Shown one piece after another: positions 1 through 8,358 of a DNA stretch of 64,000 bases (position 1 is its first letter; every line of letters starts with the position of its first letter). Origin of the DNA: Clostridium magnum DSM 2767 (GTDB lineage: Bacteria > Bacillota > Clostridia > Clostridiales > Clostridiaceae); assembly GCF_001623875.1 (NCBI RefSeq), contig NZ_LWAE01000001.1, positions 434,001 through 498,000 on the forward strand, in the 5' to 3' direction. The notes below the pieces were generated by a model. It saw only the letters and a program-made list of their open reading frames with translations, ran no database searches and was not told where the DNA came from. The position numbers and the translations under genes are program-made.

Positions 1-668
1 ATGTATGTCTATTATTTTACTTTTTTTATAAGTATAAGATGAGTCTTAAAAGATTTGTTACTATAATTATAATATTTTTTGTTATTACTATAGGATTTAA
101 TTCTATAAATAATAATGCGACTCTAAATAGAATGTTAACTATAAAATCAGATGGATGGTCTATTCTGACTAATTCAAGGGATAAAGAAAGTGCAGGATCA
201 CATAGATTTTTTATATGGGAAAGAGGTGTCCAGCTACTTAAAGATAGACCACTTATAGGAAGTGGTCCAGATACATTTGGTATAGTTTTTATGGAAAAAT
301 TTACAGAGGATGTAGTGACACCAGGCAGCGGATTTATCCATATAAAGAAGGATGAGAAGGGTAATGTTAAAAGCATTAATGTAGAAAAGATTGATAAAGC
401 ACATAATGAGTACTTGCATACTGCTGTTACTATGGGCATACCTTCACTTATTTGTTATTTAATATTCATTGGAGGGATAATTTTAAAGGCAAAGAATAAT
501 ATAAAAAATAATATATTTATAATCCCTATATTTTGCAGTATACTAGGGTATTTACTACAGGCATTCTTTAATATTAGTGTAGTAGGGGTTGCCCCAGTTT
601 ATTGGGCTATCTTGGGGATAACTATAAACTTTTTAAAGAATAATAGTAGTTTACAAGAGATTTCTTAA
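1..668 (+). CDS. O-antigen ligase-like membrane protein (3' part, 5' end outside window)
   Basis: The reading frame is open to the left edge, so the gene begins upstream; the first ATG inside the window is at 39. The visible part has a hydrophobic segment near its start, a soluble loop with the pattern R-FFIWERG-QLLKDRPLIGSGPDTF, then AHNEYLHTAVTMGIPSL, followed by two or three hydrophobic segments. This R..W...DxPlxGxGxxtF / aHNxyL pattern is typical of the Wzy_C (O-antigen ligase/polymerase) family, which joins lipid-linked glycans or glycosylates surface proteins. It ends 32 bp before pilB, so it may be co-transcribed with the pilus genes; a role in pilin glycosylation is only inference. 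Confidence 0.75.
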   Translation, partial: VCLLFYFFYKYKMSLKRFVTIIIIFFVITIGFNSINNNATLNRMLTIKSDGWSILTNSRDKESAGSHRFFIWERGVQLLKDRPLIGSGPDTFGIVFMEKFTEDVVTPGSGFIHIKKDEKGNVKSINVEKIDKAHNEYLHTAVTMGIPSLICYLIFIGGIILKAKNNIKNNIFIIPIFCSILGYLLQAFFNISVVGVAPVYWAILGITINFLKNNSSLQEIS

Positions 669-700
669 AGCTAATTAAGATATTAAAGAGGGAATGTAAT

Positions 701-2392
701 ATGGATCATGCTACAAAAAAAAGACTAGGAGATATGTTAGTTGAAGAAGGAAAGATAACTACAGAGCAACTTTCAGAAGCTCTAAAAAAACAAAGGGAGC
801 AAGGGAAGCGTCTTGGAGAAATACTAATAAGTCAAGGAATTGTTTCAGAAAATGAAATTATTAATGTGCTTGAACAGCAGTTGAAAATCAAAAGAATAAA
901 ATTAGACATGATAAATGTGGATAAAAAAGCTGTAATGAGCATACCGGCGAACTTAGCATCTAAACATACTCTAATACCGGTAGCTTTTATGGAAGATAAA
1001 ATACTTGTTGCAATGTGGGATCCTTTAAATATATTTGCTATAGATGATGTGAAAATTGCAACAGCATACGACGTTCAGGTGCTTATTGCTACTAAAGGGG
1101 AAATAAATAGAGCTATAGAGAGATACTATTCAGATCAATATGTTCAAAAAGCCGCTGAAGAATTATCTAAAGAGAAAAAACAGGAAGCAAAGTTAAACCA
1201 GCAGAATGAAATGGAGTTTGAGGATATAAAAAATGCTCCAGCAGTAAAAATGGTAGATCATATAATTAAAAGTGGAGTTGAAGTAAAAGCCAGTGACATA
1301 CACATAGAACCCTTTGAAGAAGATGTGAGAATAAGATACAGAGTAGATGGTCAACTTCAGCAGGCATTAAAAATTCCCAAGGATACTCAGGCAGCGCTGG
1401 TTACAAGAATAAAGATTTTATCTAATTTAAATATAGCAGAAAAGAGAATTCCACAGGATGGAAGAATCATCACAAAAGTAGATGACAAAGAAATAGATTT
1501 AAGAATATCAATATTGCCTACTGTATTTGGTGAAAAAGTAGTTATTAGAATACTAAATAGGGATAATTACACTATAGGTAGACAAAAGCTTGGTATGGCA
1601 GAAAGTGAGAAGGAACAGCTAGACAGAATAATTAAAAATCCCCATGGTATTGTTCTTGTTACAGGGCCTACAGGTAGTGGTAAATCTACTACTTTATATA
1701 CTATTTTAAATGATCTAAACAAAGTGGAATGCAATATAGTTACTGTAGAAGATCCAGTAGAATATATGCTTCCAGGAATAAATCAGGTTAATGTTAATGC
1801 TAAGGCAGGGCTTACCTTTGCCAGCGGTCTTCGTTCAATATTAAGACAAGACCCTGATATTGTAATGATAGGGGAGATACGAGATAGTGAGACAGCTGAA
1901 ATAGCTGTAAGGGCAGCTATAACAGGGCACTTGGTTTTAAGTACAATTCATACAAATGATGCACCTTCCTCTATTGCAAGACTTATAGATATGGGAACAG
2001 AACCTTATTTAGTAGCTACTTCAGTTTGCGGGATAATATCTCAAAGATTGGTAAGGAAGATATGTCCCTATTGTAAAGTGAAATATGAAGCTAATGAATC
2101 TGAGAAAAAAATAATGGGCTTTGAAAAAGAAAAAAAATTAATTCTGCATAAAGGGAAAGGCTGTGGATATTGTAAAAATACAGGCTATTCCGGAAGAACA
2201 GGAGTCTATGAGATTATGGAGATAACTAGAAAACATAGAGAGCTTATTGCCAGTAATGCAAATAGTGATATTATAAAGGATTTGTCTGTGGAATATGGTA
2301 TGAGAACTCTAAATATGGCCTGTAAAGAACTTGTACTTAAAGGAGTAACTACGGTAGATGAACTTGTAAAAGTAGCTTTTTTAAACGAATAG
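701..2392 (+). CDS. pilB: Type IV pilus assembly ATPase PilB with tandem MshEN motifs
   Basis: 563 residues, the usual PilB/GspE length. It is the cytoplasmic hexameric ATPase that drives pilus extension. Residues 8-60 carry two copies of the RLGxxLxxxGxxxxxxLxxxLxxQ pattern separated by exactly five residues, which is the MshEN c-di-GMP-binding signature. Walker A GPTGSGKST is at about 322-330, the Asp box (VEDPVEY) near 352, Walker B VMIGEIRD near 388-394. The tetracysteine zinc site CPYC...GCGYC begins near 455. Start ATG at 701 follows an AGAGGGA site. It leads the pilB-pilC-pilA order common in clostridia. Direct c-di-GMP binding is inferred from the motif, not shown. Confidence 0.95.
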   Translation: MDHATKKRLGDMLVEEGKITTEQLSEALKKQREQGKRLGEILISQGIVSENEIINVLEQQLKIKRIKLDMINVDKKAVMSIPANLASKHTLIPVAFMEDKILVAMWDPLNIFAIDDVKIATAYDVQVLIATKGEINRAIERYYSDQYVQKAAEELSKEKKQEAKLNQQNEMEFEDIKNAPAVKMVDHIIKSGVEVKASDIHIEPFEEDVRIRYRVDGQLQQALKIPKDTQAALVTRIKILSNLNIAEKRIPQDGRIITKVDDKEIDLRISILPTVFGEKVVIRILNRDNYTIGRQKLGMAESEKEQLDRIIKNPHGIVLVTGPTGSGKSTTLYTILNDLNKVECNIVTVEDPVEYMLPGINQVNVNAKAGLTFASGLRSILRQDPDIVMIGEIRDSETAEIAVRAAITGHLVLSTIHTNDAPSSIARLIDMGTEPYLVATSVCGIISQRLVRKICPYCKVKYEANESEKKIMGFEKEKKLILHKGKGCGYCKNTGYSGRTGVYEIMEITRKHRELIASNANSDIIKDLSVEYGMRTLNMACKELVLKGVTTVDELVKVAFLNE

Positions 2393-2431
2393 CTAGAATT
2401 TTCATATTAAGAAAGCAGGTGCATTTATAAT

Positions 2432-3637
2432 ATGCCTAGTTTTAAATATAAAGCAATAGGTAAAAATGGAGAAAAAATTGAGAATGTTTATACCGCTAAT
2501 ACCAAGGAAGATGTTGTAGCAATGATGAGAGGTAATAACTATTACCCTCTGAAGATTGAAGAAATTGTTGAAGGTACAAATATAGACTCTAAGTTATTTG
2601 TAAGGGTAAAAACAAAGGACATAGCTATTTTCTGTAGACAGTTTTATACTATGCTAAATGCAGGTGCCACCATAAGTATGTGCTTAAATATACTCGGTCA
2701 GCAGATTACAAATAAAAAGTTAAAAGATAGCATAGTATCTGTAGATGAGCAGGTAAGAAAAGGACTAACATTTTCAGAGGCATTAAAAAAACAAGGAACT
2801 ATATTTCCTGATTTATTTATAAATATGGTGAACTCTGGAGAAGTCAGTGGTACTCTAGATACAGTAATGAGAAGAATGGCAGAACATTATGAAAAAGAAA
2901 GTAAAATAAATAACAAGGTGAAAGCAGCTATGGTTTATCCTACAGTACTAGGTATAATCTCCGTAGGGGTAGTTATTGCAATGTTGACCTTTGTAATGCC
3001 TATTTTTGTTGGTATGTTTAAGGATAATGGTGTAATACTCCCAGCACCAACGAAAATGCTTTTAGCAACAAGCAGCTTTCTAAAAAGTTTTTGGTACTTA
3101 TTTATTGTTATAATACTTGGGATAGGTTTTGTACTAAAGTATTATTTTAAGACGGAAAATGGACAGATTTTTTCAAGTAAAATGAAGTTAACACTGCCTA
3201 TATTTAAAAATATAAATGAAAAAATTATAATTTCTAGGTTTACAAGAACTTTATCAACAGTTCTCACCAGTGGAGTAAACTTAATCCAAGCACTTCAAGT
3301 TGTATCAAAGGTACTTGGAAATAAAATAATTGAAAACAAAGTGATGGAAGTGAGAGAACAGATGATGAAAGGAGGTGTACTTTCAGAGCCTTTAGCAAAA
3401 GCAGGCTTTTTTCCACCTATGCTTTGCTCCATGATTAAAATAGGGGAAGAGTCTGGTTCACTAGATGAAATATTGGACAAAACTGCTGACTTTTATGATG
3501 ATGAACTGGATACTGCAATACAACAATTTACTTCCATACTAGAACCACTTATGATTTTGATCATGGGTGTAGTTATAGGGTTTATGGTAGTAGCAATGCT
3601 ATTACCGATGTTTGATATGTATAATAACATACAATAA
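2432..3637 (+). CDS. pilC: Type IV pilus inner-membrane platform protein PilC
   Basis: 401 residues with the duplicated T2SSF architecture: a cytoplasmic helical domain around 65-190, transmembrane segments near 165-195 and 218-238, a second copy of the domain around 270-375, and a last membrane segment at about 372-395. The sequence FCRQFYTMLNAG and the later FTRTLSTVLTSG are the matching starts of the two halves. PilC is the membrane platform on which PilB turns and from which pilin is extracted. It lies 39 bp after pilB and 29 bp before pilA. Confidence 0.95.
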   Translation: MPSFKYKAIGKNGEKIENVYTANTKEDVVAMMRGNNYYPLKIEEIVEGTNIDSKLFVRVKTKDIAIFCRQFYTMLNAGATISMCLNILGQQITNKKLKDSIVSVDEQVRKGLTFSEALKKQGTIFPDLFINMVNSGEVSGTLDTVMRRMAEHYEKESKINNKVKAAMVYPTVLGIISVGVVIAMLTFVMPIFVGMFKDNGVILPAPTKMLLATSSFLKSFWYLFIVIILGIGFVLKYYFKTENGQIFSSKMKLTLPIFKNINEKIIISRFTRTLSTVLTSGVNLIQALQVVSKVLGNKIIENKVMEVREQMMKGGVLSEPLAKAGFFPPMLCSMIKIGEESGSLDEILDKTADFYDDELDTAIQQFTSILEPLMILIMGVVIGFMVVAMLLPMFDMYNNIQ

Positions 3638-3666
3638 AATTTTTAAAATTGAAGGAGGAATTAAAA

Positions 3667-4140
3667 ATGACAGAGACTTTAACAAAGAAAGTTAAAAAGA
3701 AGAAAGGTTTTACGCTTATTGAGCTTATTATAGTAGTTGCCATTATAGCAATACTAGCAGCTTTGGCTATTCCAAAGTTAATGGGGACACAGGATAATGC
3801 AAAGAAGAAGGCAGATATTGCCAATGGTAAACTAATTCATGATGCAGTGGCTACTTTAATAACTGAAGATAAAATAACATTATCAGGGACTACAGGTAGT
3901 ACTACAATTGAAATAAGCTCTAGCGTAGCATCTGGAACAGATAATGATGATTTAGTAAAAAATAAATTGCAAACTATACCGGTTCCAAAATATAATCATA
4001 CATCAAGTGTTAATACTCAATTTTGTGCAGTTATAGATAATGCTGATAAGAGTATAACTGTTTACGTAGATGCTGGTTCCACACATGCTTCATCAGATAA
4101 ACAGGTGTATCCTACACCACATAACGATTATGCTAATTAA
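3667..4140 (+). CDS. pilA: Major type IV pilin (prepilin) PilA
   Basis: Start placed at ATG 3667, six bases after a GAAGGAGG site at 3651-3658; the longer frame from TTG 3649 would contain the ribosome binding site and is rejected. The 157-residue product has a 14-residue basic leader ending in Gly, then mature Phe+1 and Glu+5 (GFTLIEL), the class III signal cut and N-methylated by prepilin peptidase. A hydrophobic helix to about residue 36 is followed by a globular Ser/Thr-rich domain of about 115 residues. The best RBS of the operon and a strong hairpin after the stop fit a highly expressed major subunit. Confidence 0.93.
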   Translation: MTETLTKKVKKKKGFTLIELIIVVAIIAILAALAIPKLMGTQDNAKKKADIANGKLIHDAVATLITEDKITLSGTTGSTTIEISSSVASGTDNDDLVKNKLQTIPVPKYNHTSSVNTQFCAVIDNADKSITVYVDAGSTHASSDKQVYPTPHNDYAN

Positions 4141-4187
4141 GAGCACTTAATTAGCATATAGTATATGAATAGGTCTTGGGACAATTA

Positions 4188-4232
4188 AACTAAAGTGTAA
4201 AGTTAAAATATTTTTTAACCTTACACTTAGTT
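4188..4232 (+). terminator. Long hairpin between pilA and pilM
   Basis: Arms AAACTAAAGTGTAAAGTTAAAA and TTTTAACCTTACACTTAGTTT pair over nearly their full length with one mismatch and one bulge, around a TATT loop. There is no long T tract after it. It could be a partial terminator or a 3' RNA stabiliser that raises pilin mRNA over the downstream assembly genes. Confidence 0.6.
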
Positions 4233-4291
4233 TGTAGAATAAAAGAAAAAGTTATAAAAGAGTAAATCAGAACCTTAGAGAGGTGATTTTA

Positions 4292-5359
4292 GTGTTTCTA
4301 AAAAAAATCCTATCAATAGACATAGGAAGCCAAAACATAAAAATAGCATATGGAAAATACAACAAAAACAAAATTTATATAGATAAATTAATAATTACGT
4401 ATACTCCACTTCACTGTATAGAGGACGGAAATATAACAGATAAAATAAAGCTAACAGAGGCAATAGGCCAAGTATTAGCTATCAATGGAATTAAAACAAA
4501 GGATGTCATTTTTACAACGAATAGTACTGATATTATAAGCAGAGAAGTGTTAGTACCAGATGTTGAGGATGAAGAACTAGATACTGTAGTACAATTTGAA
4601 ATTCAACAGTACCTTCCTATAATTATGGAAGACTACATAGTTCAATATAACGTCTTAGAACATGTGAAAGATGAATCATCTGGGGGTATTGTAAATAAAT
4701 TAAATGCCTTAACAGTTACATATCCCAAACATATGGCGGAACAATACCTTAAATTAGCAGAAGAACTTCAATTAAAGCCAGAGGCACTAGATGTAAACTT
4801 TAATGCAGTAAGTAAGCTGTTTAAAAATAGCTTTGATATAAATGGAGAAATATTCGTAAAGGAACAAACCACAGCAGTTATAGACATGGGTGCAGAAAAA
4901 ATAAGTATAAATATATTTTCTGATGGGAAAATGGTTTTTAATAGAATCATATCTTCCGGTGGAAATGTTATAGATAGAAACATAGCTAGAAGCTTTGATG
5001 TTAACTTAGAAGAAGCTGAAAAAAGAAAGAAAGAGTTTTGTGATTTGTTAGGTGAAAAAGGAATAGCCCATATGGAAGAGGCTAATGCAGTAATAAGAGA
5101 AACTGTAGATAGTTGGATTGACGAAATAAGAAGAGTTCTTCAATTTTACACTAATAAAAAGGTTGGAAATAAAATAGACAAAATATTCATACATGGAGGA
5201 ACGTCAAGGCTAAAAGATTTGGCAGGTTATATGGAAAATAATCTAAATATTCCTGTGTCAAATATTAATTCTATCAGTAATGTAGTGTTAGGAAAAGATG
5301 TAGTTAAGGAAAACATGGATTATTTTTTAAATGGTATAGGTGCATTAATAAGACTTTAG
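4292..5359 (+). CDS. pilM: Type IV pilus assembly actin-like protein PilM
   Basis: Start chosen at GTG 4292, seven bases after GAGGTG; the frame extends to GTG 4283, which overlaps that site. About 355 residues. N-terminal KILSIDIGSQNIKIAYG is the phosphate-1 loop of the actin/FtsA fold; TAVIDMGAEKISINIF near 190-205 is phosphate-2 and IFIHGGTSRL near 300 the adenosine motif. PilM is the cytoplasmic partner that binds the N-terminus of PilN and links it to the motor. pilN follows after 15 bp. Confidence 0.92.
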   Translation: MFLKKILSIDIGSQNIKIAYGKYNKNKIYIDKLIITYTPLHCIEDGNITDKIKLTEAIGQVLAINGIKTKDVIFTTNSTDIISREVLVPDVEDEELDTVVQFEIQQYLPIIMEDYIVQYNVLEHVKDESSGGIVNKLNALTVTYPKHMAEQYLKLAEELQLKPEALDVNFNAVSKLFKNSFDINGEIFVKEQTTAVIDMGAEKISINIFSDGKMVFNRIISSGGNVIDRNIARSFDVNLEEAEKRKKEFCDLLGEKGIAHMEEANAVIRETVDSWIDEIRRVLQFYTNKKVGNKIDKIFIHGGTSRLKDLAGYMENNLNIPVSNINSISNVVLGKDVVKENMDYFLNGIGALIRL

Positions 5360-5374
5360 GTTGGGGGTAAACTT

Positions 5375-6079
5375 ATGAAAAAAGACGAACTACTGAATAA
5401 GTTGAAAAAACTTAGTAACACAAAAATTGATTTACCCAAAAAAGAGAAAAAAAATAAACAAGATTTTAATTTCTTTGAACCATATAATGGTAAAAATAAA
5501 CAAGAGAAAAATAAGCTATTACGAGCTTCTGTCGTTGTAGTATTTTTATGTGTAATTTTTATATCTAGTTTTATTTGGAATACAATTCAAATAAAGAATT
5601 CTCAAAGAGAGCTTGAGGCAATAAAAAAGGAATTAGAATCTCCACAAATCAAAGATAAATTAAGTGAAATAGATAAGCTTGATGGAAAATACAATATATT
5701 AAATAAATATTATGGTCAAGTATATATTATAAATGGTGCTCTCGAAAATAAGGATTTAGTTAATAGTGAATTAATGGGAAAAATCTGCTCATCCCTTCCA
5801 GGAAAAGTATCCTTTAAAAGTTTTTCTGTTACCCTTGGCGAGAATGGAAGTGGTGGGAGCATTGATATACAGGGGACTGCGGAGAGTAGAGTTAACGCTG
5901 CAGAACTTCAATACAATCTAAAATCTTTAGATAATATTAAAGATGTACAGGTTACCAATATTACTGACGCTGTAGGAAACATTGTTGTAGGTAACGATAC
6001 TACAGGAGCTAATGTTTCAAAATATACTTTTTCTATAAAATGTACGTTAAAGGAAGCTGATGAAGATGAAGCTAAGTAA
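5375..6079 (+). CDS. pilN: Type IV pilus alignment protein PilN
   Basis: 234 residues: a Lys-rich cytoplasmic tail of about 45 residues containing DFNFFEPY, in the place of the usual INLLP-type PilM-binding motif; one membrane helix near 50-69; a coiled-coil stretch near 75-105; then an alpha/beta domain resembling the PilN fold (SFSVTLGENGSGGSIDIQGT). RBS GGGGG at 5362-5367. It should pair with PilO to form the inner-membrane alignment complex. It overlaps the next gene. Family assignment rests on gene order and architecture more than on sequence identity. Confidence 0.82.
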   Translation: MKKDELLNKLKKLSNTKIDLPKKEKKNKQDFNFFEPYNGKNKQEKNKLLRASVVVVFLCVIFISSFIWNTIQIKNSQRELEAIKKELESPQIKDKLSEIDKLDGKYNILNKYYGQVYIINGALENKDLVNSELMGKICSSLPGKVSFKSFSVTLGENGSGGSIDIQGTAESRVNAAELQYNLKSLDNIKDVQVTNITDAVGNIVVGNDTTGANVSKYTFSIKCTLKEADEDEAK

Positions 6080-7307
6080 AAGAGGAAAAACACTTTTGGC
6101 AGTACTGATTTTTCTTTTAGTAACGGAAGGATATTATAACTTTGTATTTTCTCTACAAAGAGATAAACTCAATGATATTTTAAATCAAAAAGCAGAGTAT
6201 GATAAAAAATTGCAGGATATACGTAGTAAGATTGCTTCTAAAAAGAAGAAAGAAGAAGACATAAAAATAATTTATGCTAAAGCAACAAGCATGACCTCAA
6301 GACTTTTTCCAGAGATAAGAGAAGAAAATTTGATTGTAGATATAGATAAGCTGTTAACTGACAACAACTTGAAGGCACTTTCTATTGCATTTTCTGATAT
6401 AAAGGCTGTCACTGTACAAAAAACACAAAAAGAAACCAAAGATGATAAAGAAAGCAATATGAAGAGTATTGTGGATGAATATAATGGTATTCCAGTTAAA
6501 AAAAATAGTGATAGCAAGAATAATAGCACTAAGAATAGTAATAACAACAATAATAAAGATATGCCTTCTGTGGAAAATATGTCTGTAAGCATAAATTTTA
6601 TTGGCACTTATAAAAACTTAATGGAATTTATAAAAAGTACAGAGGCTTACAGTAAGAGAATTGTTGTTTCAAATTTAAAAATATCTCAAGGGGCAACAGA
6701 TCAAGTTACAGGAACTATGCAATTAGAACTTTATGCTATACCTAAAATTTCAGATGAAGATAAGGATTTCTTTAAGTGGGAGTTTAATAACGCTTATGGG
6801 AAGGTCAATCCTTTTGATGGAGCTGTGGAAGGAAATACTATATTATCAAGTATTGAAGATATTGGAAAAATTATAAAGGAACCAATATATGACTTTGTAA
6901 TGTCTGTAAGGTCTGTAAGTTCAGATTTACCAACAGTTATGTTAGGAAGAGCAAAAGATAGTACTAAGAGTACATATGTTTATGCTGATAATCCACAAGT
7001 AGAAAGTGTAGAGTTACATTTAACTAAAAAAGATAACAAGTACTATTATAAATATAAAACCAGTAGAGATAAATATCCAGCTCAGTATGATGGGGATGGC
7101 GTGGAATTTACACCTAAAGAAAGTGGTATAGATTTCAAAATATATTCAAATAAAAGATCAGATGCTACAGATACTTCAGGTGTTAATATAAAAATTTATA
7201 ACAAAACTGATAAAACAGTAAGTGTAAATATTGAAAGAGATGATGATGTAAAGCCAAGAGTGAGTATCTCAGGGGAAGGCGGTAATGTACAAATAACAAG
7301 AAATTAA
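6066..7307 (+). CDS. pilO: PilO-like pilus alignment protein with long C-terminal extension
   Basis: Overlaps the end of pilN by 14 bp (20 bp if ATG 6060 is used); ATG 6066 gives better spacing from AGGAAG at 6051-6056. 413 residues: one membrane helix at about 7-27, a coiled coil to about 65, a PilO-like ferredoxin-fold region with an inserted Asn/Ser/Lys low-complexity stretch near residues 140-162, and SINFIGTYKNLMEFIKSTE typical of PilO. After about residue 235 there is a further 180-residue beta-rich region not found in ordinary PilO (about 200 residues). This part may replace PilP or be clostridium-specific; I do not recognise it. Confidence 0.75.
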   Translation: MKLSKRGKTLLAVLIFLLVTEGYYNFVFSLQRDKLNDILNQKAEYDKKLQDIRSKIASKKKKEEDIKIIYAKATSMTSRLFPEIREENLIVDIDKLLTDNNLKALSIAFSDIKAVTVQKTQKETKDDKESNMKSIVDEYNGIPVKKNSDSKNNSTKNSNNNNNKDMPSVENMSVSINFIGTYKNLMEFIKSTEAYSKRIVVSNLKISQGATDQVTGTMQLELYAIPKISDEDKDFFKWEFNNAYGKVNPFDGAVEGNTILSSIEDIGKIIKEPIYDFVMSVRSVSSDLPTVMLGRAKDSTKSTYVYADNPQVESVELHLTKKDNKYYYKYKTSRDKYPAQYDGDGVEFTPKESGIDFKIYSNKRSDATDTSGVNIKIYNKTDKTVSVNIERDDDVKPRVSISGEGGNVQITRN

Positions 7308-7320
7308 AAGGTGAAACAAA

Positions 7321-8346
7321 ATGTTTAATATAAAGAAAAAAGGATTAACGCTTATAGAGACACTTATAGCCTTTACTATTTTAACTTTCGTGTTAACACC
7401 TATGATGATGATCATAAATTCCAGCGTTAAAACAAACAAGTCTGGAGAAGATAAACAGCAAACCTTATATATAGCACAAAAATATGCAGAGGATTTTAAA
7501 AGTAAAGGTATAGATAAAAATAAATTAGGACAGATACAGACCTTTAAGAATAAGGACGTACCTGATGGAAATAAAGATTTAGATATACCAGATGGATATT
7601 TTGTAAATGTATTAGTAGAGCCTTTAACGGAATATAAATTTTCAGATGTAGCTACAGGAACAGCTACACAAGTAGCATCACCAAATCCTGATGAAAATAC
7701 AGGTGATACCAATTATAATGGTTATGACAGCATTCAGTATGATGGGAAAATAGTAATTAGTAAGGACATGACAAACTTAGATATAGCAGCACATATGGAA
7801 TTGGACATTAAGGATGGAAGCCAACATACTTATGATTTAAAGGATAGTTACACAGTAGAAATAAGTAATGGTAAAGATGATGGTAGCAACGTTTTAATAA
7901 TAAATGTTAAAGATGATCATAACAACAATATTAATAAAGAGCCATGGGTAGTTAACAAAAATCCAAGTACTAGCAAAGATTCAAATGTTATTATACAAGT
8001 TGATGCTAATGAAAAAAATGAACCAACTGCAAAGTTGTATATAAATTGTTACAATAAAATAAGTGAAAGTAGTATGTGTGTGTACTTAGTAAAATCGAAG
8101 AATACTACTTTATCAGAGGAGTACAATAATGATGTTATAAATTCTTTATTAACAAATCAGCAAGGAAAAGTTAATATTTATTCTAATATTTATAATAAAA
8201 CTGATACTACAAATGCTTATAGTAATACTGATACAAGAGTGTATAAAATAACTATAAAACTATTTAAAGATGGGCAAAATACTGATCCTCAAAGTGGGGA
8301 TAAGCCTATAAGTCAGGTGGTAACTTATAAAACTGTTCAGCAGTAG
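7321..8346 (+). CDS. Minor type IV pilin, PilV-like
   Basis: 341 residues with a class III leader MFNIKKKG followed by LTLIETLIAF, so Glu+5 is present, and a hydrophobic helix to about residue 30. The rest is a large hydrophilic domain without recognisable family. GGTGAA ribosome binding site 8 bases upstream of ATG. It sits in a run of four prepilin-like genes, which in other type IV pili form the tip complex that primes assembly. Confidence 0.8.
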   Translation: MFNIKKKGLTLIETLIAFTILTFVLTPMMMIINSSVKTNKSGEDKQQTLYIAQKYAEDFKSKGIDKNKLGQIQTFKNKDVPDGNKDLDIPDGYFVNVLVEPLTEYKFSDVATGTATQVASPNPDENTGDTNYNGYDSIQYDGKIVISKDMTNLDIAAHMELDIKDGSQHTYDLKDSYTVEISNGKDDGSNVLIINVKDDHNNNINKEPWVVNKNPSTSKDSNVIIQVDANEKNEPTAKLYINCYNKISESSMCVYLVKSKNTTLSEEYNNDVINSLLTNQQGKVNIYSNIYNKTDTTNAYSNTDTRVYKITIKLFKDGQNTDPQSGDKPISQVVTYKTVQQ

Positions 8347-8358
8347 GGAGGGATAGTT

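Noticed and set aside
3649..3666. TTG start for the pilin
   Set aside because: It lies before and within the GAAGGAGG ribosome binding site; ATG 3667 has proper spacing and a normal-length leader.
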